From positions 1 to 64,000 of the forward strand of contig DBYX01000010.1 in assembly GCA_002311665.1 (NCBI GenBank): DNA of 64,000 nt. Direction: 5' to 3'. Within the stretch, counting starts at the first letter, position 1. Every line of letters starts with the position of its first letter. The notes beneath the pieces were generated by a model. That model had not been told where the DNA came from, did not search any database, and saw nothing but the letters and a program-made list of their open reading frames with translations. The DNA is from Lachnoclostridium sp. UBA1175 (GTDB lineage: Bacteria > Bacillota > Clostridia > Lachnospirales > Lachnospiraceae). Shown here piece by piece: positions 16,018 to 22,552 of this stretch. The position numbers and the translations under genes are program-made.

Positions 16018-16479
16018 TTATTTAAGTGCTATTACATATACCTGGCAGGGATTCCATTCGTCCCACAAAGTCGGAAACACTTCGAATTCCTTAAAGCCCA
16101 GTGAAAGATAGAATCTGTTAGTAGCATCATAATCATCATATTTTCCCATTTGGACAGTTTTTACCTGTAAAAAGGAATAACCTCCTCGTATGGCGGCATT
16201 CTTCAATTCCTCAAACAAAGCTTTACCTATACCCATATGGTGATATTCCTTGAGAACACCCATTACACATATTTCCGCCGTATCTTTTCCGGTTTCTTTT
16301 AAACAAATAAAGCCCACAGGCTTTTCTTTATCAAATGCAGCATAAAATATTAGATCGGCACTTATCTTTATATACTCTTCCCTGGATTCTTCTACTCCGA
16401 ACCAGTCCGGCAAGGCTTCCAAAACAGCACGAGTTATTTCCTGTTTTCCTTTTGGCTCTAGTACTTCCTTTATTTTCAT
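16018..16479 (-). CDS. GNAT-family N-acetyltransferase
   Basis: The protein has about 153 residues, beginning MKIKEVLEPKGKQEITRAVL with GGAGAG upstream; the longer frame to 16563 lacks a ribosome binding site. The acetyl-CoA motif is complete (VMGVLKEYHHMGIGKALFEE), followed by FLQVKTVQMGKYDDYDATNR and FYLSLGFKEFEV, a pattern common in Firmicutes acetyltransferases of unknown substrate. The upstream spacer carries CAAATCGGAGTTTG. Confidence 0.85.
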   Translation of the reverse strand: MKIKEVLEPKGKQEITRAVLEALPDWFGVEESREEYIKISADLIFYAAFDKEKPVGFICLKETGKDTAEICVMGVLKEYHHMGIGKALFEELKNAAIRGGYSFLQVKTVQMGKYDDYDATNRFYLSLGFKEFEVFPTLWDEWNPCQVYVIALK

Positions 16480-16577
16480 AATCACTCTCCACAAACTCCG
16501 ATTTGCTAGCGCAATACCTTTAAAAGATAGTCTCCTATCGCCTGGAATTCCAAAAGATTGCAACTAAACACTTTCAT

Positions 16578-17090
16578 TTATTTTGCTCGGAGAACATATC
16601 CCTGGAGTCTCAATTCTTTACCGGAATCTGTTACGACCTCCTCCAGCTGCTGTTCGGCAATACCGTAATCGTCTGCAAGTCTGTTAAGTAGCTTCATGCT
16701 TCCTTCATTACGGATATCTGCCTCATAATAAAACTCATTCTTTTCAAACTTCTCACGAGCCAAGTCTATCAACTTATTAAGGGCTTCAAAAGCATATCCC
16801 TTTCTCTGTTCGGATTCTATAATCCATACTCCTATCTCAGGGATATCATCAGAAAGACCATGCATTTCAACACTACCGACAAATCTGTCATCATTTGTGA
16901 GAATCGCATAGATTAAGGTGTCACCTCTTTCCATTTCCCTTAAAAACTCAAGGAGTAGTTTCCTCGCATCGTCAACCGTCCCAAAAGGATCGGGCCACTG
17001 ATACTTCGTTATCTCCGTGTTGAACCCCCAATAATAGTCTTTCAAGAACTTCATCTCAAAAGGAACAATTTTAATCTTCTCTTTTGCCAC
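16578..17090 (-). CDS. GNAT-family N-acetyltransferase
   Basis: The start is taken as GTG at 17090 because GGAGG lies five bases upstream. The protein is about 170 residues: VPFEMKFLKDYYWGFNTEIT, then IGVWIIESEQRKGYAFEALN with the acetyl-CoA loop QRKGYA, and a terminal beta strand. The early WGFNTEITKYQWPDPFG is typical of the RimL-like subgroup. The substrate is unknown. Confidence 0.75.
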   Translation of the reverse strand: MAKEKIKIVPFEMKFLKDYYWGFNTEITKYQWPDPFGTVDDARKLLLEFLREMERGDTLIYAILTNDDRFVGSVEMHGLSDDIPEIGVWIIESEQRKGYAFEALNKLIDLAREKFEKNEFYYEADIRNEGSMKLLNRLADDYGIAEQQLEEVVTDSGKELRLQGYVLRAK

Positions 17091-17133
17091 ATATACCTCC
17101 GATAGAATTCTTTGCCACGGCCGGCAACTAGCC

Positions 17134-17146
17134 CGACTTACCGAAA
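17134..17146 (-). repeat. Spacer motif copy, long form
   Basis: The gene strand reads TTTCGGTAAGTCG and continues GGCTAG, nine bases after the stop of the DUF2185 remnant. Confidence 0.6.
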
Positions 17147-17155
17147 TATTGCTAC

Positions 17156-17547
17156 CTATTCTTTGATTATTGTCCAATCAGACGTCGCAGATTCTCTCTC
17201 TGCCATATACCCACATGGGATGTTTGCTATTGAGGAGATTGTAGAATCCGGTTCCAACGCTTCAGCCAATCCGATTACGCATGCGTCCTCCGGAAATGCA
17301 TGCTCACATCCGCACATAAACTGCCACATGCCATCTTCATCATGCGAAGCGAACAGAATCGGTTTTTCTTTGCGTAATATGTGCTTGCACACAATTTTTT
17401 TTCGAAAGTACTCCGCTTCCCTTTCTGCCCGTTCAGTTCATCATAATAGTCACAGTCCCAATCACCGAGAAGAGGTGCGAACCAATCATATTCATCAGGA
17501 ATCTTATCCGTCTTCTGCGACAACAGCGCATCTATAAAACTATCCAT
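17156..17547 (-). pseudogene. Frameshifted mosaic gene ending in a DUF2185 domain
   Basis: The first frame (17275-17547) starts MDSFIDALLSQKTDKIPDEY and continues DWFAPLLGDWDCDYYDEL, which resembles a different family of small proteins. At a run of eight A (gene strand, 17395-17402) the coding passes to another frame that is a good DUF2185 domain: VCKHILRKEKPILFASHDED, then GMWQFMCGCEHAFPEDACVI and PCGYMAERES. One base gained or lost at the A-run would join them. The two halves look as if they come from different parents. Confidence 0.65.
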
Positions 17548-17974
17548 TCTGTTCCTTTCCCTGCAAATGCTTGATTAGAAAAAACTTCGTAAGTCTATCA
17601 TCGGTGCTCTTCCGTGCAAATTCCACCTCAAAGCCCAATCTTTTGTAAAACTCCGGGGCCTGAAACGCGTATGTTGTCAGGTTAATGTTTTCATACCCCC
17701 GGTTTCCGAACTCCTCCTCTACTCTTCTGATCAGCTCGGAACCAACGCCTTCTCCTCGATACTCTTCCTTCACGATCAAGTCCGTGATGTGCACCTCTTT
17801 GTAGTACGAATGACCGACAATGACCCCCATCACAGCGTCATTATTCTCTGCGATGAAGCAGAAATCGCTGTAACCGACACTTATGTCGAACTTCTTGGCA
17901 TATCTGTTGAACTCTTTATCTATGAAGTTGCCGAGTTCATCGTCAAATTCTATCCTCTGTATCTGCATTTCCAT
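17540..17974 (-). CDS. GNAT-family N-acetyltransferase
   Basis: The protein has about 144 residues from MEMQIQRIEFDDELGNFIDK, with GGAGACGGGGG directly upstream of the ATG. The acetyl-CoA loop lies in ITDLIVKEEYRGEGVGSELI (RGEGVG). FYKRLGFEVEFARKSTDDRL closes the fold. It overlaps the following mosaic gene by eight bases. The substrate is unknown. Confidence 0.85.
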   Translation of the reverse strand: MEMQIQRIEFDDELGNFIDKEFNRYAKKFDISVGYSDFCFIAENNDAVMGVIVGHSYYKEVHITDLIVKEEYRGEGVGSELIRRVEEEFGNRGYENINLTTYAFQAPEFYKRLGFEVEFARKSTDDRLTKFFLIKHLQGKEQNG

Positions 17975-18022
17975 CCCCCGTCTCCGATCTGTCCCGCAAT
18001 CTTTCCGCAACATGCAGTATCG

Positions 18023-18112
18023 TTAAGTACGCTCTCTCATTCTTTTTATTTTGTCCCAATGTTCATCTGGGGAAATACGATTCTGTCTTAAATTAGTGCG
18101 TAATACCGAAAG
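18023..18112 (-). pseudogene. C-terminal gene remnant between kinase and GNAT
   Basis: One frame reads RQNRISPDEHWDKIKRMRER-T then stop, a convincing protein end without a start. It begins inside the spacer motif next to the kinase stop. Confidence 0.35.
18099..18111 (-). repeat. Spacer motif copy after the kinase gene
   Basis: The gene strand reads TTTCGGTATTACG, nine bases after the kinase stop codon. This is the best match to the consensus. Confidence 0.6.
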
Positions 18113-18120
18113 TTATCATT

Positions 18121-18750
18121 CTAAGCCATATTGAAATAATGTGCTATCTTGTTTGTCATCTCTATAGGAGAGCTTATGTCTTTTCTTGAAAAACTCTGAA
18201 GGCCATAACTCTGAGCATCCTCATAAAATGCAGCAATGGCAGAGGCTCTTCTTATTTCTATCCTTCGATTCTTTTCTTCATCAGAAATGCCTTCCGTATT
18301 CATGATAGCCGTTAGCATTCCATTATGATCGCCTCTCCCAAAGAAATCCTTCTCACATATTTCTCTGTCTACGGTAAGATACACTATATGATTACGATCA
18401 GCCACTGACAATAGATATTTTATGTCCATCATCCCCTCAAACAGCACAATATCACGTTCTTTAGAAAGTCTGTTCAGTTCTTCTATTATCATCGGTGTCT
18501 GCTCCGATATTACACCTCTTTCCCAATCCACCATCTCATCTAATGACCAGTCCCAAAAGGACGAGGCATCCATTGTCATATATTTGTGTTTTTCTTTGTC
18601 AGCATGCTTATAGTAATCAAATCGTCTTTCATCACCACTTAGCAGGAACATATTGTATCTCTGAGTTAATATCTTTGCGACTGTTGTCTTTCCTGCACAA
18701 GGGCATCCCAATATAAAGAACACATTCCTGTTCATTTCACTAATCTCCAA
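18121..18750 (-). CDS. P-loop NTPase / kinase-like protein
   Basis: The 209-residue protein starts with strand 1 and a Walker A motif (FFILGCPCAGKTTVAKILTQ, residues 11-30). DIVLFEGMMDIKYL looks like the Walker B strand. The Cys-rich P-loop and the size recall AAA_18 or shikimate/adenylate-kinase-like nucleotide or sugar kinases. A basic arm near RRIEIRRASAIAAF may be the lid. The acceptor substrate is unknown. Confidence 0.65.
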   Translation of the reverse strand: MEISEMNRNVFFILGCPCAGKTTVAKILTQRYNMFLLSGDERRFDYYKHADKEKHKYMTMDASSFWDWSLDEMVDWERGVISEQTPMIIEELNRLSKERDIVLFEGMMDIKYLLSVADRNHIVYLTVDREICEKDFFGRGDHNGMLTAIMNTEGISDEEKNRRIEIRRASAIAAFYEDAQSYGLQSFSRKDISSPIEMTNKIAHYFNMA

Positions 18751-18768
18751 ATGTTAGCACGATATTTT

Positions 18769-18960
18769 TTATTTTGCTCTCACCGTCAAATGCTTTATCG
18801 CGACAATGATCAGCGGCAAATACATGAAGACCAAATTCAGTCTTTGCCATAAGCCTTCATTCTGGTTGATCGTATTCTTAAACTCCGGCTTTCTTAGCAG
18901 CAAAGATAAATGTCCGATTCTCCCAATCAACAGCAAAATCGTTCGCGCACTCCACAGCAT
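18769..18960 (-). pseudogene. Fused remnants: membrane-protein tail
   Basis: The 63-codon frame ends NQNEGLWQRLNLVFMYLPLI-IVAIKHLTVRAK, like the last membrane helix of a small membrane protein. Its first third instead overlaps another frame reading NADAVECANDFAVDWENRTF and ending IFAAKKAGV, which looks like the end of a soluble protein. Two gene tails seem to have been joined here. Confidence 0.4.
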
Positions 18961-18966
18961 CTGCGT

Positions 18967-19203
18967 TCATCCATTCCTAAGCCTCATGATTTCATCGATC
19001 AGCAGCGGCACATCCTGCCTGCAGGAAGCGATAAAATCCTGATCGGCGATCGTGGCACCTCTCAATTCTATGTCCTCGCCCGATGTTTCAATGAAACTGT
19101 TGCCGGAGGTGAAGTCTCTGTCTTCGACATACGAGATCCACGGGCCCGCTGTGGCTTGCGCACACCTTTGCTGAATTGCTATGAGATCATTCATATCCAT
19201 CAT
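18967..19203 (-). CDS. Small protein of unknown function (ATAGPW type)
   Basis: The 78-residue protein starts MMDMNDLIAIQQRCAQATAG with GGGGGG upstream. The longer frame to 19317 runs through the guaA terminator and is unlikely. It contains ATAGPW and ADQDFIASCRQDVPLLIDEI, an arrangement seen in small actinobacterial, clostridial and phage proteins of unknown role. Confidence 0.5.
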   Translation of the reverse strand: MMDMNDLIAIQQRCAQATAGPWISYVEDRDFTSGNSFIETSGEDIELRGATIADQDFIASCRQDVPLLIDEIMRLRNG

Positions 19204-19275
19204 ACGATCCCCCCTCGCATAATCTCTGACTTGGTATTTTTCTAATTGTACCATATCACAATCATATTGAACAGC

Positions 19276-19305
19276 AAAAAGTCCCCGGTCACGAGGATCG
19301 GGGAC
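19276..19305 (-). terminator. Terminator of guaA
   Basis: On the minus strand GTCCCCG and CGGGGAC form a 7-bp stem with an 11-base loop followed by TTTTT. It lies about 35 bases after the guaA stop and marks the edge between the purine genes and the accessory region. Confidence 0.85.
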
Positions 19306-19341
19306 GTCTACTCTCACTGTTATGTGACTTTGATATGCACT

Positions 19342-20910
19342 TTATTCAAACTCGATCGTTCCCGGCGGCTTGCTCGTCAGGTCGTAGAAGACGCGGTTGA
19401 CGCCGCGGACCTCCTTGATGATGCGGTTCATGACGATGTCGAGAACCTCATACGGGATGTGAGCGGAATCCGCGGTCATGAAGTCCGTCGTGCGTACCGC
19501 ACGGAGCGCGACCGCGTAATCGTAGGTTCGCTCGTCGCCCATAACACCGACGGAACGGACGTTCGTGAGCGCTGCATAATACTGGTCGGGCTTCCACGAA
19601 GCAACCTCGCCGGTCTGCTGCTTATACTCGTCTAGCGCTTTGCCGACTTCCTCGCGGAAAATGTAGTCCGCGTCCTGTACAATGCGGATCTTATCCTCGG
19701 TGATGTCGCCGATGATGCGGATGCCGAGGCCCGGGCCCGGGAACGGCTGGCGCATTACAAGCTTCTCCGGAATACCGAGCTCAAGGCCTGCCTTGCGGAC
19801 CTCGTCCTTGAACAGGTAGCGAAGCGGCTCCACGATCTCCTTGAATTTCACGTAGGACGGCAGACCGCCTACGTTATGATGCGATTTGATGACGGCCGAC
19901 TCGCCGCCGAGGCCGGACTCCACAACATCCGGGTAGATGGTGCCCTGCGCGAGGAAATCAACCTCACCGATCTTGTTCGCCTCTTCCTCGAAGACGCGGA
20001 TGAACTCCTCGCCGATGATCTTTCTCTTCGTCTCGGGGTCGGTCACTCCCGCCAGCTTCACGTAGAAGCGGTGTTGCGCGTTCACGCGCACAAAATTCAG
20101 ATCAAAGATTCCGTTCTCACCGAAGACTGCCTCAACCTCGTCGCCCTCGTTCTTGCGGAGCAAGCCGTGGTCAACGAAGACGCACGTAAGCTGCTTGCCG
20201 ATCGCGCGGGCAAGAAGTCCCGCTGCCACCGACGAATCGACACCGCCGGAGAGGCCGAGAAGCACGCGGCCGTTGCCAACCTTCTCACGGATCTCGCGGA
20301 TCGCCGTCTCGACGAAGGCGTCCATCCGCCACGAACCGTCGCAACCGCAGATCCCGCGCACGAAGTTGTAGATCATCTTCGTTCCCTCGGGCGTGTGGAG
20401 CACTTCGGGGTGGAACTGGATGCCGTAAAGCTTTTTCTCGGTGCACTCGCATGCAGCCACCGGGCAGTCCTTCGTTTTTCCGATGGAAACAAAGCCCGGC
20501 GCTATTCTACTGATGTAGTCGAAGTGGCTCATCCAGCATACGGTCTGCTCCGAAACGCCAGCAAAAAGAGGCGAAGCCGTGTTGACCGCAACCTCGGTGC
20601 GTCCGTACTCCTGCACCGTCGCTCGCTCGACCTTTCCGCCGAGCACCTGGTTCATCAGCTGCGCTCCGTAGCACAGTCCGAGCACCGGGATCCCGAGCTC
20701 GAACAGCTCCTTCTGATACGTCGGAGCTCCGTGCACATAGCAACTGTTCGGTCCGCCCGTCAGGATGATGCCCTTGAGGTTCATCGCCTTGATGGTCTCG
20801 ATATCGGTGCGGTACGATGTGATCTCGCAGTAGACGTTGCACTCACGCACACGCCGCGCGACCAGCTGGTTGTACTGCCCTCCGAAGTCAAGAACAAGAA
20901 TTTTGTCCAT
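19342..20910 (-). CDS. guaA: GMP synthase (glutamine-hydrolysing)
   Basis: The enzyme converts XMP to GMP using ATP and glutamine. The 522-residue protein has an N-terminal class I glutamine amidotransferase with the nucleophile elbow PVLGLCYGAQLM and the His/Glu of IQFHPEV. The ATP-pyrophosphatase domain has the P-loop LLGLSGGVDSSVAA. The GMP synthase dimerisation domain is recognisable by FPGPGLGIRIIGDIT and the C-terminal KPPGTIEFE. Length and all key residues are normal. It lies 81 bases downstream of purB on the same strand and may be co-transcribed with it. Confidence 0.97.
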   Translation of the reverse strand: MDKILVLDFGGQYNQLVARRVRECNVYCEITSYRTDIETIKAMNLKGIILTGGPNSCYVHGAPTYQKELFELGIPVLGLCYGAQLMNQVLGGKVERATVQEYGRTEVAVNTASPLFAGVSEQTVCWMSHFDYISRIAPGFVSIGKTKDCPVAACECTEKKLYGIQFHPEVLHTPEGTKMIYNFVRGICGCDGSWRMDAFVETAIREIREKVGNGRVLLGLSGGVDSSVAAGLLARAIGKQLTCVFVDHGLLRKNEGDEVEAVFGENGIFDLNFVRVNAQHRFYVKLAGVTDPETKRKIIGEEFIRVFEEEANKIGEVDFLAQGTIYPDVVESGLGGESAVIKSHHNVGGLPSYVKFKEIVEPLRYLFKDEVRKAGLELGIPEKLVMRQPFPGPGLGIRIIGDITEDKIRIVQDADYIFREEVGKALDEYKQQTGEVASWKPDQYYAALTNVRSVGVMGDERTYDYAVALRAVRTTDFMTADSAHIPYEVLDIVMNRIIKEVRGVNRVFYDLTSKPPGTIEFE

Positions 20911-20991
20911 AGTTTTTGTCCTTTATGAAAAATATATCAATGAACTGCGTCACCGTCCGGCCTCACCGGTCATCCGGAAAGCAGAGTTTGA

Positions 20992-22446
20992 TCAGACGTT
21001 TATCTGAGCCGTAAGACCCAGGCTCTCTTTATTTGCATCAAGGATCGGAGCCACCACGTTCGCAAGGAACGCCTCGGTCTGCTCCACGGAGCGTCCGACA
21101 TAGTTGGCCGGCACCATGTACTCCTCAAGCTCCTCGAGCGTTACGTCAAACGCGTCGGAAGCCGCGATCAGCTCGAGCAGGTTGTTCTCAAGGCCCTTCT
21201 GCTTCACGGTAGCACCGGCTTCCATCGAGAGCTTGCGGATCTCCTCATGAAGCTCCTGACGGTTGCCGCCCTGCTTCACGGCATCCATCATAATATTTTC
21301 CGTAGCCATGAACGGAAGCTCGCTGCGAAGACGCTTCTCGATGACCTTCTCGTTCACAACAAGGCCGTCCGAAACGTTGAGGCAAAGGTCGAGGATGCCG
21401 TCGATCGCGAGGAAGCCCTCGGAGATCGCAACACGCTTGTTCGCGGAGTCGTCGAGCGTGCGCTCGAACCACTGCGTCGCGGAGGTGATCGCCGGGTTGA
21501 GCGCGTCGATGATCACGTAACGGGACAGCGAAGCGATACGCTCGGAACGCATCGGGTTTCTCTTGTAAGCCATCGCCGAGGAACCGATCTGGTTCTTCTC
21601 GAAAGGCTCCTCCACCTCCTTGAGGTGCTGCAGAAGGCGAATGTCGTTGCTCATCTTGTGCGCTGAAGCGGCGATGCCTGCGATGACATTCATCACTCGC
21701 GTGTCAACCTTGCGGGAGTAGGTCTGGCCGGACACCGGATAGCAACCCTCGAAGCCCATTTTCCGCGCGATCATCGGATCGAGCGCATCGAGTTTCTGCT
21801 GATCGTTGTTGAACAGCTCCTTGAAGGACGCCTGCGTACCGGTCGTACCCTTGCAGCCAAGAAGGCGCAAAGTCGAGATTACATAGTCGACATCCGCAAG
21901 GTCCATGCAGAACTCCTGGAGCCACAGCGTCGCACGTTTACCGACCGTGGTCGGCTGTGCCGGCTGAAAATGAGTGAACGCGAGCGTCGGAAGGCTCTTG
22001 TATTTGTCGGCAAACTTTGCGAGCTTGTCGATCACGTTGATGAGTTTGCCGCGCACCAGCTTGAGGGCGTCGCGCATCACGATGATGTCGGTATTGTCGC
22101 CCACATAGCAGCTCGTCGCGCCGAGGTGGATGATGCCTGCCGCCTTCGGGCACTGAAGCCCGTACGCATACACGTGACTCATCACATCGTGGCGCACCAG
22201 TTTCTCACGCTCCTTCGCCACCGCGTAATCAATGTCGTCGATGTGCGCCTTCATCTCGTCGATCATTTCCTGCGTGATAACGGGCTTGCCGTCCTGCGAA
22301 AGCCCGAGCTCCATCTCGGTCTCCGCAAGCGCGATCCAGAGTTTTCTCCAAGTGGAAAACTTCTTGTCCTGGCTGAAAATGTACTGCATCTCCGCGGAAG
22401 CATAGCGCTCCGAGAAGGGGCTTGTGTATCTGCTGGTGTCGCTCAT
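20992..22446 (-). CDS. purB: Adenylosuccinate lyase
   Basis: The enzyme acts twice in purine synthesis: SAICAR to AICAR and adenylosuccinate to AMP. The product is about 484 residues from MSDTSRYTSPFSERYASAEM, with AAGGAG before the ATG. The fumarase/aspartase-superfamily signature GSSAMAYKRNPMRSE carries the catalytic serine loop; THFQPAQPTTVGKR and HLGATSCYVGD supply the other active-site segments. It stands between guaA and the purA-purC fusion, which makes the next and the preceding intermediates. Confidence 0.95.
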   Translation of the reverse strand: MSDTSRYTSPFSERYASAEMQYIFSQDKKFSTWRKLWIALAETEMELGLSQDGKPVITQEMIDEMKAHIDDIDYAVAKEREKLVRHDVMSHVYAYGLQCPKAAGIIHLGATSCYVGDNTDIIVMRDALKLVRGKLINVIDKLAKFADKYKSLPTLAFTHFQPAQPTTVGKRATLWLQEFCMDLADVDYVISTLRLLGCKGTTGTQASFKELFNNDQQKLDALDPMIARKMGFEGCYPVSGQTYSRKVDTRVMNVIAGIAASAHKMSNDIRLLQHLKEVEEPFEKNQIGSSAMAYKRNPMRSERIASLSRYVIIDALNPAITSATQWFERTLDDSANKRVAISEGFLAIDGILDLCLNVSDGLVVNEKVIEKRLRSELPFMATENIMMDAVKQGGNRQELHEEIRKLSMEAGATVKQKGLENNLLELIAASDAFDVTLEELEEYMVPANYVGRSVEQTEAFLANVVAPILDANKESLGLTAQINV

Positions 22447-22477
22447 AGTATGTCTCCTTAACGCAAATGTTATCATC

Positions 22478-22495
22478 GGGACAATCGTCTGTCCC
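22478..22495 (-). other. Stem-loop in the purB leader
   Basis: GGGACA and TGTCCC form a 6-bp stem (extended by GCGGGACA on one side) with a 6-base loop about 30 bases upstream of the purB start. No T-run follows. It could modulate purB translation or simply stabilise the transcript. Confidence 0.4.
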
Positions 22496-22509
22496 GCTGT
22501 GAGAAAATG

Positions 22510-22541
22510 CGAATGAGGACTCCGCAGGGAACCCTCATTCG
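22510..22541 (-). terminator. Terminator-like hairpin after purA-purC
   Basis: CGAATGAGG pairs perfectly with CCTCATTCG around a 14-base loop, followed on the minus strand by CATTTTCT. The tail is imperfect, so read-through into purB is likely. Confidence 0.6.
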
Positions 22542-22552
22542 ATGCTATATTT

